Below are positions 36,851 through 45,045 of a DNA stretch of 64,000 nt, piece after piece. The stretch is taken from NCBI GenBank assembly GCA_948567375.1, contig OX419758.1, forward strand, positions 68,081,001 through 68,145,000, read 5' to 3'. Source of the stretch: Lunularia cruciata. Taxonomy: Eukaryota > Streptophyta > Marchantiopsida > Lunulariales > Lunulariaceae. The number at the start of each line of letters is the position of its first letter. Position 1 is the first letter of the stretch. Made by a program: the position numbers and the translations under genes. Below the pieces are notes generated by a model. The model saw only the letters and a list, made by a program, of their open reading frames with translations, made no database searches and was not told the DNA's origin.

Positions 36851-36983
36851 AGGCAACCGCGTAGAAAAAACGAAGGATGGGAAGACATCATCAAGCTGTA
36901 CAAGGGGAGAGAAAATGAAAAAGAAGTAAAATGGAGCTAAACTCCAGTAAAATCTATATGAGAAATTTGCTCTATCGCACCTA
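36851..36983 (-). repeat. LINE 3' tail, interrupted by the nested Gypsy insertions
   Basis: A minus-sense copy from GGCAACCGCGTAGAAAAAAC through AAGGATGGGAAGACATCATC and TCTATATGAGAAATTTGCTC to GCACCTA. It stops at 36983 and resumes with CCTAAGATATCTGGGC at 44997. The intact copy at 31811-31940 shows that these two pieces belong together. CCTA is duplicated on both sides (36980-36983 and 44997-45000). Confidence 0.85.
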
Positions 36984-37171
36984 TGTCGTGCGTATATACG
37001 TCGCTACACAACGTACATCGTTATACAACATCATACACTATAGAAGTACACCTCACACATAAGTTATATATAGACTCTAAAGTGCCACAATAATCAGATT
37101 ATTTACCACTCTCAACTCAAATTAGTACTTGATCGGTCACTCTTTAAACTGCAAACAATTGGGCACTGATT

Positions 37172-37625
37172 TGTCACGCCATTTGTAGTTCCGCATCTAG
37201 TTGCTTGGACACTGGAATTCCAGTGATAGTAATTAGAGTTATTCTAGCAGTTTCTCAGGGACTACTTTCCGAAAGTCTGATTTGGTGTTTGGGGTACTGA
37301 CTTCACGGTGGGGCCCACCGTCACTTTGCACCGTTCGCACCGTCGAGTGTGTCGTCAGCGGGCCCGCTAGGGTTCCAGTGCTAGCTCGAGTCCATGGGTA
37401 TAGTTTCGAAGGTGAGCTCCAGAGAGCTCACTTCTCTGATGTTGAGCCTTCGAGTTCCTGGCTATGGTGGACAGAGGCCGGCGAGCGTCACCTGGATTCT
37501 CTATGCTTGAGTGGGTGTGGGTTGACTGTAATCAATGCCCAGTTGTTGGCAGTTTATAGAGTGACAGATCAAGTACTGATCTGAGTTGAGTTGAGTTGAG
37601 TTGAGAGTGTTAAGCAATCTGATTA
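37172..37625 (+). repeat. Left terminal repeat, B segment only
   Basis: It starts TGTCACGCCATTTGTAG and ends at AAGCAATCTGATTA after a short GAGTT/GTTGA microsatellite (about 37582-37606). It matches 44103-44555 over its full length. The A segment that follows B at the right end (44557-44661) is absent here: after GATTA the sequence becomes CATCAAAAAAGTGACG, which is unrelated. Confidence 0.9.
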
Positions 37626-38233
37626 CATCAAAAAAGTGACGTCAGGGGGAAATCGGGTGCAGGAACGTTGAGTGTTGGTGGTATCTCCAAGCTCGGTGGA
37701 TCGTGGTAGCTCGATTCAAGTTCTGTGTTTCCCTAGTGTGCAGAAGCTCGTTCAAGTGATGCAGATTTGGCAGTTAGGCGGACGGTGTGCGGAAGCGCTG
37801 GCCAAATTTTGAGCAAAGAAGGAGCAATTTTCGAGCAGTGTTGTGATTTTGAGCTCAAGAGGTGAAGGCAGGACCAATTTGCTACGAGTTGGGCTCAGAA
37901 AGTCAAATTGAAGGTGGAGTTGGGAAGCTCTTCTCATGAAATTGTGATTTGGAAAAACCCGTTTTGTGAATTTGGCTCGAGTGGAAAGTTAGCAAGGGAT
38001 TTGGCGGACAGCCATCTTTAGGGTTTACATCAGATTTTACATCAGATTTTGGGCCAGATTTGGAGGAGTTTTCGCTGTTTGGCCAGATTTGGAGGAGTTT
38101 CGCTAGTTTGGAGGACTTTCGCAGATTTGGAGAAGTTTTGCCAATTTTGGAGGAGGTTCGAAGTGGCAACAAGAAAGGCCTCATTTGGCTGAATTTTGGC
38201 GTTTAGAGGTTTCGAGGCATAGGGCTGTGGGCT
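37626..38233 (+). other. Element leader with short tandem repeats
   Basis: This is non-coding sequence between the left repeat and the first open frame. It contains ACATCAGATTTT twice (38028-38051) and two to three degenerate units of about 29 bp built on GGCCAGATTTGGAGGAGTTT (about 38052-38160). No tRNA-complementary primer site follows the repeat. The tandem units could be regulatory or a packaging region, but nothing proves it. Confidence 0.55.
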
Positions 38234-38655
38234 ATGAGAGGTGCCAGTGCAGGTGTGGTAGGTGGTGATGGGGTACATGATGGACTACCTGATAGTCAAC
38301 CACCTACTACTACACAGACTGAGTCTAGCACGATGTTGGGGGCGGCTCAGCTGATTATGCGGCATCCTTTGTTTTCAGCCAGTGACATGTTTACATTGGG
38401 AGTTGACCCAGCCCCAGTGTTCCGGTTGGCCGCCACGTTGTGTGAGAGTAGGGATGGTGCAGTTCCTACTACTAAAGTAGAGGTAGTTGGTAGTGGAGCT
38501 GACTTGGTTGAGGAGCATGGGATCCGTTCAGCGACCAATGGTTTGTGGTAGGCCGCAGCGGCTAGACTGGAGGAGTTGCCAGCTAGACCGGCCTTTGAGA
38601 GAGCGCGGTTTACACCTGGTGTTGTCCTATTGGATAACCAGAGGGGGATTTACGT
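38234..38655 (+). pseudogene. Unassigned N-terminal frame of the element (gag position)
   Basis: An open frame of 105 codons up to a TAG at 38549, continuing open in the same frame to about 38690. It has Ser/Thr-rich and Ala-rich stretches (PPTTTQTESSTM, GAAQLIMRHPLFSASDM) and FTPGVVLLDNQRG before the protease. It occupies the place where gag is expected but has no CCHC knuckle and no capsid motif that I recognise. The protease begins in a different frame near 38656, so a frameshift mutation or a programmed shift lies at about 38640-38660. Confidence 0.5.
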
Positions 38656-39357
38656 TTGGTGGGACCTTCAGGGAAGGTCTATACACCACAGAGAGTCTTG
38701 TTAGACTCTGGTGCGCAGCCCCTTATGTTGGGGAAAGCTGTAGTTGTCGGTCTGGAGTTACGGAAGACCGATATGGAGAGGTGTCCATTTCAGATCCAGA
38801 CATCTCTAGGTGGTGGTTCGACACAGTACATCACACGTGGAGAGCTTGTTGTCCAGGTTCAGCCTGGTCATCCGACTGATAGCTCGGTGGTGAGAGCTCA
38901 GGCTATTGCGACGATAGCTGAGTCATATGATGTGCTAGTTGGGGGAGTAGTGTTATACCCCATGGGTTTCAACATTGACTCTTGGGAGGAGACAGCCTCT
39001 TATAGACCTGGTTGGCAGTCTGGTGAGGGACGGGTATGTCGCCTACCAGTACGCTTCAGTAGTGGCAGTCTTGGCTCACTACAATCCGGGACCATGGCAG
39101 CATCAATTTTGGCTTTCAACGGTGCAGTTACTTGGCCTGGTGAGTTGTTGGAGGGGAATGCCCATGCAGAGGATACTCCAGTACCAGAGGAGATCACTCG
39201 GCTATGGAGTACGATTGGGATTGTTCCATCCACCTTGGATGTTCCATTGTGGAGTTCAGAGGAGGCATTGCAGCAGCATGCAGATCAGTTGGTGCAGCAG
39301 GCTTGGAGTGGAGCCTTTGTACCATCAGGGGATGAGTGTGAGGATGAGTCTCCATAG
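38656..39357 (+). pseudogene. Retroviral-type aspartic protease region
   Basis: The frame contains VLLDSGAQPLMLG (catalytic Asp codon 38704-38706), the classic retropepsin D-S/T-G signature followed by a hydrophobic loop. Downstream are LELRKTDMERCPFQIQTS and IAESYDVLVGG, consistent with a Gypsy pepsin fold in which the second half is a conserved hydrophobic-G block. The role is cleavage of the element polyprotein. The frame ends at TAG 39355; the sequence after it stays in the same frame into the methyltransferase, so this may be a mutated sense codon rather than a true end. Confidence 0.8.
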
Positions 39358-39366
39358 GCGATTGCT

Positions 39367-40352
39367 TTGACACCTTTGGATACCACACTCATTGCTTGGC
39401 AGTATCCAGTAGAGGGGATATGCCAATTGGAGTTGTTTGGTGGGATCAGCACCGGACTAGTTGCGGTGTTACAGGCGGGTATCCGAGTACATAGGTACTT
39501 GTATGTAGAGAGGGATGAGACTGCTAGGCGAGTCTCTCTACATCATGTGGCGCACTTGGCCTATCGGTATTTGGAGTTATTACCGATGTCAGCAGTCAGA
39601 GGTTACCAAAAGGCCCTACCATGAGACATTTCCTTACTGGGGGCGCATGACCTAGAGAGACATGGGCCTATTCACTTGGTGATTTCTGGATGGCCATGTC
39701 AGAGACATACACGTGCGGGCCGCGGTTTGGGTCTTCATGATCCTCGTTCTGGTGTGTTTTGGGAGATGTTACGGATACTACGACATCTCCAAATTCATCA
39801 GTCTGTTTCTCCAGCTTACCTTTTAAAGAACATTCCTTTGTTGGGTGATTCTCGCATTAGAGTGGTGGCGAGTACACATCAGGTCCATTCTTGATGGGAC
39901 CTGTTGTATTGTTAGATGCAGCCAGAGTGGGATCACGGGCTCATCGTCTTTGTCTTTGGTGGACGAACCTCTTACCCAGAGAGGTTCTACAGCGTAGTTA
40001 TGATGGGATTCAGCGATTGGACCACATTCTTGTTGATGATATCTTGGATGTTGGGCGTCAGTCTCAGACAGTGGTAGTGGTTGATAGGTCACCTATGGTA
40101 GTGGTGAACCTAGTTGGACAGCCTAGAGCTGCATTTCCCACACTCATGAGTTTCCCAGGCTCTCATGCTTTTCGAGAGGGAAGACCTGGACTTGTTTGGG
40201 ACTCACAGTTACATCAGTTGGTGGAGCCCAACACTGATGAGAGAGAGCGGGCGATGGGTTTTTGCACTGGTATTACCGCTGTTCCAGCAGTGTCAGAGGC
40301 ATCCAAACATCAGGTGTTAGGTCAGGCTATGGACCTGAACTTTTTGACTTAG
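39367..40352 (+). pseudogene. DNMT3-like C5 cytosine-DNA methyltransferase domain in the element
   Basis: The motifs appear in the order expected for C5 methyltransferases. Motif I, LELFGGISTGL (39427-39459), binds S-adenosylmethionine and closely resembles the LFDGIATGL of DNMT3. GIRVHRYLYVERDE follows, matching motif II. Motif IV, VISGWPCQ, carries the catalytic Cys codon at 39697-39699. The motif VI region reads LLKNIP where E-N-V is expected. Motif VIII is GSRAHRL (about 39918), and DERERAMGF..GQAMDLNFL (40230-40349) corresponds to motifs IX-X. The short distance from VIII to IX indicates little or no target-recognition domain, as in DNMT3. Breaks are TGA 39622, a one-base frameshift near 39888-39893 and TAG 40350. 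The Glu-to-Lys change alone should abolish catalysis. Methyltransferase genes inside retrotransposons have been reported from charophyte algae and dinoflagellates. Confidence 0.88.
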
Positions 40353-40742
40353 ATTGTGAGCCTTGGCTTGGCAGAGCAGCGTAGGATGCACTTGATAGGC
40401 ATCACCACTTGGACACTTGTGAGCCATGTGCCTATTGAGACAATTCAGGCACATGCTGGGGGCGATGGACCGAGTGGACATGGTATTCTTGGGACACATC
40501 CAGTAGCTACTAGGGAGAGTGGTCTACTTGGAGTCCATCCAGGTGAGCGTGTGCTACTTGGATTACACCCTTGGTCCACATGGGATGCAGCCAGAGGACG
40601 TTTGGAGCTTGTAGCCAGAGTGGAGGGAGTTTTTCACATAGAGGTTGGGACCTCTAGTGGTCAGGAGCATGACACCATTGCTCCCAAGGGCCTAGTGTAG
40701 CAGCCAGTCAATACGTCTTCCACTCCTACTACAGTTACATAG
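40353..40742 (+). pseudogene. Linker between methyltransferase and reverse transcriptase
   Basis: The reading frame stays open from the methyltransferase end except for TAG at 40350, 40698 and 40740. It encodes a hydrophilic Gly/His-rich stretch (GGDGPSGHGILGTHPVATRE, then PGERVLLGLHPW) with no recognised domain. A repeated (G/L)xHP motif (THPVA, VHPGE, LHPWS) is visible. Confidence 0.55.
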
Positions 40743-41714
40743 GATACTTGGGAGCCAGATCTTGGACCCAAGCTTACTGGAGAGGAAAGACGGAGGGTTT
40801 GGAGGTTCTTGAGGAGTCACACGAGTTGTTTTGCCTTCAGTATGAAGGATTTGGGTGCTCTAAAGGGACCTGGTATATGGATTGAGCTGACTAGCGACAC
40901 ACCTATTTTCCGACGTCCTTATCGATATAGTGAGATGGAGAGGACATTGATTCAGAGCCGGAGTAGTGACCTTTTTGAGGCTGGTTTGGTGGAGATTTCA
41001 CATAGAGAGTATGCATCAGCGACAGTGATGCCAGCCAAGAAGGATATGCATGGCAACTATACAGATAGGCGGATGTGTGGAGATTACCATCCTATCAACC
41101 GATAGACTAGGGCTGATCGGTATGCCATGCCTACACCGGAGGAGATTTTTGATGCGATTGGGCATGCAAAGGTCTTCAGTAATTTGGATCTTCGAGTGGG
41201 ATATCATCAATTGCCGATTAGAGAGGAGGATAAGTCCAAGACAGCATTTTGGGCTATTGATCCTCACGGCAAGGATGTGTTATATCAGTGGCTGTTCTTA
41301 CCATTTGGGTTGAAGAACGCTCCTACTGAGTTCCAGAGGGTCATGGATAGGATCCTAGCTAGATTGGATTTTGCTTGGTGCTATATTGATGACATTTTGG
41401 TTTATAGCACTATTGTGGAGGAGCATGAGAGACAGTTGTTGGAGGTGTTTGAGAGGTTGAGATCTCATGGACTCAAATTATATCCTAGGAAGTGTAGGTT
41501 CTTCCATGAGCAGGTTGAGTATTTGGGTCACACTATCTACCCCGGAGGACTTGGTGTCCAGCAGACCAAGGTGGAGGCTATTGCACGTATTCCTTGGCCT
41601 ACGGATGTGAGCAGAGTGCAAGCATTCCTTGGGTTGGCAAACTTCTATCGCCGCTATGTTAGAGGATTTAGTGCCATTGCCAAGGCCTTGACGAAGCTGA
41701 CCAAGCTTACATAG
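40743..41714 (+). pseudogene. Ty3/Gypsy reverse transcriptase
   Basis: This is a standard Gypsy RT. It has the entry block FRRPYRYSEMER, then MPAKKDMHGNYTDRRMCGDY, palm motif FSNLDLRVGYHQLPI, the LPFGLKNAPTEFQRVMD block, and the active site YIDD at 41382-41393. The thumb blocks GHTIYPGGLGV and FLGLANFYRRYVRGF follow. Breaks are TAG at 41103 and 41712, with the reading frame otherwise unbroken. It would copy the element RNA into DNA. Confidence 0.95.
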
Positions 41715-42140
41715 GAGTGGTGTTGGGGAGATGAGCAGGAGAGAGCTTTTGTAGAGCTCAAAGAGAGGTTGACATCTACTCCTATTTTGAGGAGACCGAT
41801 CAGGGGACGACCATTTCAGGTTCACATTGATTGGAGTATGTTGGGGCTTGGAGCGGTGCTCATCCAACATGATGATGAGGAGAAGGAGTTTGTGGTGGCC
41901 TATGCTAGTTGCTCTAACAATTCAGCGGAGGCGAAGTATAGTTCATATGAGGGAGAGTGCTTGGCAGCAGTTTGGGTTGTAGCACATTTCCGATGTTACC
42001 TATTTGGTAACCCCTTCACTCTCATCACTGATCATTAGCCGCTAAAGTGGTTGATGGAGTCCGACAAGCTTTCAGGGAAGCTTGCACGATGAGCTCTGAT
42101 TTTACAGGAGTATGATTTCACGGTTGTTCATAGATCTGGA
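41715..42140 (+). pseudogene. Ty3/Gypsy RNase H domain
   Basis: The domain follows the RT in the same frame: WGDEQERAFVELKERL, then FQVHIDWSMLGLGAVL (catalytic Asp), SSYEGECLAAVWVVAHFR (catalytic Glu) and LITDH (catalytic Asp). It is interrupted by TAG 42036 directly after that last block and by TGA 42090. It ends in a VVHRSGVVNRDADGLSR-type junction (42122-42172), typical of the RNase H to integrase boundary in Gypsy elements. Confidence 0.92.
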
Positions 42141-43238
42141 GTGGTGAACCGTGATGCAGATGGGTTGAGTAGAAACCCATGTCCCAGCCAGCAGGATCAG
42201 ACCGGAGCACGTTGGCATGGTGAGACAGATGAGGAGATGGTGCCAGGCCATCTCCTCATCTGGCATGCATCGGCCTTTTTGTGTATATTTGTAGAGGCTT
42301 TGGTGATATCTCTCTCAGCGCATACAGGAGGAGTTATTGAGGTCACAGATCCAGAGAGTGAAGATATTGGTACAGTTCAGCGAGACATTCATGATGATGT
42401 CTTAGTGATGGACTATCTTTGCACTGGTGCTGTGGGGGGCACAGTTGGGGCCAAGGAGAGAGACCGTGTTCTTCAGCGAGCCAGACGGTTCAGATTGGAA
42501 AGTAGACACCTTTGGCGTGTATGGGAGGATGGTAGAGTGCGAGTAGTACCACTTCCATCACAAAGACCACAGTTGGTCCATCATGCTCATGAGGAGCTAG
42601 GACATTTTGGAGTAAAGCGTACATATACCTTACTCCAGAGTCATTTTTGGTGGCGCGGTATGCAGACCGAGGTACAGCAATTTGTTGCCAGATGTGTGGT
42701 TTGTGACCAAGTTAGAGCATCATTCAATGCTCCTACGCCACAGTTACACCCATTACCTATCATGGGATTGGGTTACCGTTGGAGTTTGGACTCCACCGGA
42801 CCTTTACCGCTGACTGTGAGACATCATTGGTATATTTTGGTGATGGTGGAGCACTTTTCCAAGTGGATTGAGTTGGTGGCACTTCTTGACAAGTCTAGTG
42901 AAGGGACAGCTTACTTGTTCCTGGATCGAGTTCTTAGTCATTTTGGTGCACCAGCTGAGGTTTTGACTGATGAGGGTACAGAGTTCTTGGGGGAGTTTCA
43001 GGTCTTGTGTGACAAGGCTTTGATTGATCATCGTACTACATCCCGAGATCACCCTGAGGCAGATGGCTTAGCAGAGAGAGTCGTTCAGACGGTGAAGCGA
43101 GGATTGCAAAAGTATGGTTTGCAAAGAGGCCACTTGGGAGATTGGGATCTTCAGTTACCTTGGTTGGCCATGGGCTATCGGTTCAGCCGGCAAGCCTCCT
43201 TAGCATCCTTCTCTCCATACTTTCTACTCTATGGATGA
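42141..43238 (+). pseudogene. Ty3/Gypsy integrase: zinc-binding and DDE core domains
   Basis: This is the longest intact frame of the element (365 codons). The HHCC zinc-binding module is at about 42580-42710 (HHAHEELGHFGVKRTY to CVVCDQ). The catalytic core has Asp at 42789-42791 (WSLDSTGPLP), Asp at 42969-42971 (LTDEGTEFLG) and Glu at 43074-43076 (GLAERVVQTVK). There are 34 residues between the second Asp and the Glu, against 35 in many Gypsy integrases. All three catalytic residues are present. The frame stops at TGA 43236, beyond which the same frame continues. It would insert element DNA with short target duplications, consistent with the 4-bp duplications seen. Confidence 0.93.
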
Positions 43239-43826
43239 GATCCAAATTTACCTATAGCCATTTGTCAAGATGCTACTGTAGTTTTGGACTTGGATGACCC
43301 CGATGTATGGATGAGCGCATGTTCTCAGCGGGCAAAGATCTTTCAGAGAGTGATGCCGATGGCCTTTGAGAACTTGGCGATTGCTCAGCATAGAGATACT
43401 TTACGCTATGCTACCATTCAAGGAGGAGGTTATAGACCCTCGATCCGTCGATTTCATCCAGGCGACTATGTATATCTACAATAGACAGCACCAACAACAC
43501 TTGATGTTTCTACAGGCCGTACTATCTTGAGAGTGCGTGAGGTTTTGCCATCTGGAGTCCTTGTGTTAGAAGGACGTGATGGTGTTGTTTGGAAGGATCA
43601 TGTGCGCAATTGTGCGCCATGCCACCTTCCAAACATTGATGGTTCTATGGACCCAAGCTTGGCACTTGTACGTGCAGGCTTGAGGTGTATGTTATGTGGC
43701 TCTTCTGGTGGAGCTGCTACTATGTTAGTGTGTGATAGCTGTTCGAGAGGATGACATATGGCATGTATGACTCCTCCCCTCATAGTGGTTCCTCAAGGAC
43801 AGTGGTTATGTCCTAGATGTACTTGA
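43239..43826 (+). pseudogene. Integrase C-terminal region ending in a PHD zinc finger
   Basis: The frame continues after the integrase core with RRFHPGDYVYL, an integrase tail block, and LRVREVLPSGVLVLEGRDG. It then ends in a PHD finger (43680-43823): C-x2-C (CMLC), 11 residues, C-x2-C (CDSC), H-x2-C (HMAC), then QWLCPRC. This is the full C4HC3 ligand set with the usual Trp before the last pair. PHD fingers read histone H3 tails, especially K4 methylation state, so it may replace the chromodomain of chromoviruses as a targeting module. Breaks are TAG 43482 and TGA 43752, which splits the finger. The final TGA 43824 may be the natural end. Confidence 0.85.
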
Positions 43827-43980
43827 CCTATAGCTAGTTCATTCTTTATATGGTATAGATTGCAGACAGGCGACTAACGATGGGGCTCCATAGCACCCGG
43901 CCTCCTGATCTTTGCCCATTAGAGGGTATACCATATACTTAGAGTAGATGGCTATCTGGAGTTAGAGGGACCTAACCGCC

Positions 43981-43995
43981 AGCTAGGGGGGCGAT
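43981..43995 (+). other. Putative polypurine tract
   Basis: A short purine run AGGGGGGCGA lies directly before the first A segment (TGTGGCAC). In LTR elements such a tract primes plus-strand synthesis and marks the left border of the 3' LTR. It abuts A here, not B, which is one of the reasons the terminal repeat layout is unusual. Confidence 0.55.
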
Positions 43996-44100
43996 TGTGG
44001 CACTTTAGAGTCTATGTATGACTTATGTGTGAATTGTGCTTCTATAGTGTATGATGTTGACAACGATGTATGTTGTGTAGCGATGTATATACGCACGACA
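43996..44100 (+). repeat. A segment, first copy
   Basis: 105 bp from TGTGGCACTTTAGAGTC to TATACGCACGACA. It differs from 44557-44661 at only about four positions. It is separated from the following B segment by AC. Confidence 0.9.
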
Positions 44101-44102
44101 AC

Positions 44103-44555
44103 TGTGACGCCATTTGTAGTTCCACATCTAGTTGCTTGGACACTGGATTTCCAGTGATAGTAGTTAGAGTTATTCTAGTAGTTTTCAGGGACTACTTTCC
44201 GACAGTCTGATTTGGTGTTCGGGGTACTAACTTCACGGTGGGGCCCACCGTCACTTTGCACCGTTCGCACCGTCGAGTGTGTCGTCAGCGGGCCCGCTAG
44301 GGTTCCAGTGCTAGCTCGAGTCTAGGGGTATAGTTTTGAAGGTGAGCTCTAGAGAGCTCACTTCTTTGATGTTGAGCCTTCGAGTTCCTGGCTATGGTGG
44401 ACAGAGGCCGGCGAGCGTCACCTGGATTCTCTATGCTTGAGTGGGTGTGGGTTGACTGTAATCAGTGTCCAATTGTTGGCAGTTTATAGAGTGACAGATC
44501 AAGTACTGATCTGAGTTGAGTTGAGTTGAGTTGAGAGTGTTAAGCAATCTGATTA
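44103..44555 (+). repeat. B segment, right copy
   Basis: It starts TGTGACGCCATTTGTAG and ends GCAATCTGATTA. It is collinear with the left repeat 37172-37625, with scattered, mostly transitional differences (for example CCATGGG versus CTAGGGG near 44322). Confidence 0.9.
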
Positions 44556-44556
44556 T

Positions 44557-44661
44557 TGTGGCACTTTAGAGTCTATGTATGACTTATGTGTGAGTTGTGC
44601 TTCTATAGTGTATGATGTTGACAGCGATGTATGTTGTGTAGCAATGTATATACGCACAACA
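44557..44661 (+). repeat. A segment, second copy and right end of the element
   Basis: 105 bp from TGTGGCAC to CGCACAACA, ending the inner element. The next bases GATT are the target duplication, and the outer inverted repeat follows. Confidence 0.9.
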
Positions 44662-45000
44662 GATTACAGTCAAGTCACATTCACTCAAGCATAGAGAATC
44701 CAGGTGACGCTCGCGGGCCTCTGTCCACCATAGGCGAGAACTCGAAGGCTCAATATCAAAGAAGTGAGCTCCTTGGAGCTGCACTTTGAAAGTATACCCT
44801 TGGACTCGAACGGTCCCACTGACGGCACACTCGATGGTGCAAAGTGACGATGGGCCCACCGTGAAGTCAGTACCCCAAACATGAAATCTAACTGTCGGAA
44901 AGTAGTCTATGAGGAATTACTAAAATAACTCTAACTACTATCACGGCAACTCCAGTGTACGAGCAATCTAGATGCGACACTACAAATAGCGTGACACCTA

Positions 45001-45045
45001 AGATATCTGGGCTATACAAGTAGGACGGTTTACACACAACTAGTA
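45001..45045 (-). repeat. Continuation of the interrupted LINE tail
   Basis: AGATATCTGGGCTATACAAG and GGTTTACACACAACTAG parallel 27390-27425 and 24355-24400 and continue the copy that breaks off at 36983. Confidence 0.6.

Larger units (their letters stand above)
37172..44661 (+). mobile_element. Ty3/Gypsy retrotransposon with DNMT3-like methyltransferase, PHD finger and split direct repeats
   Basis: A 7490-bp element flanked by GATT on each side (37168-37171 and 44662-44665). Removing it and one GATT restores the outer terminal repeat exactly. Order: repeat B (37172-37625), leader, unassigned N-terminal frame, aspartic protease, C5 DNA methyltransferase, reverse transcriptase, RNase H, DDE integrase, PHD finger, polypurine tract, then A (43996-44100), B (44103-44555), A (44557-44661). 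From 39891 to 43826 the coding sequence stays in one frame, interrupted only by TAG or TGA codons; another frame is used upstream. It is therefore a dead but structurally complete copy. The two B copies differ mainly by transitions, suggesting moderate age. No nucleocapsid zinc knuckle and no convincing tRNA primer-binding site were found. Confidence 0.9.
36984..44996 (-). mobile_element. Outer insertion: minus-strand solo terminal repeat (B+A form), split by the inner element
   Basis: The outer pieces 44996-44662 and 37171-36984 together form one inverted (minus-strand) terminal repeat of the Gypsy family. It starts TGTCACGCTATTTG at 44996 and ends CGCACGACA at 36984, about 520 bp once the inner insertion is removed. 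In minus reading it is most of repeat B followed by repeat A. It is flanked by the 4-bp duplication CCTA. Such a B-A solo would arise by recombination between the two B copies of an element like the inner one. It is more diverged than the inner copy, as expected if it is older. Confidence 0.8.

Noticed and set aside
38549-43826. Stop-codon reassignment or programmed readthrough of many TAG/TGA codons in the Gypsy element
   Set aside because: The host genes use ordinary stops (TGA and TAG), the LINE shows the same class of stops, and C-to-T decay explains the pattern more simply.
43992-44555. Conventional LTR defined as A+B, with the polypurine tract at its border
   Set aside because: It predicts an A segment at the left end, which is absent, and it does not match the target-duplication borders of either nested insertion. 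Retained only as the possible ancestral LTR unit.
37172-44661. DIRS-type element with a tyrosine recombinase, suggested by the split repeats
   Set aside because: The polyprotein has a protease and a clear HHCC plus DDE integrase, and target duplications flank it. No tyrosine recombinase motif was seen.
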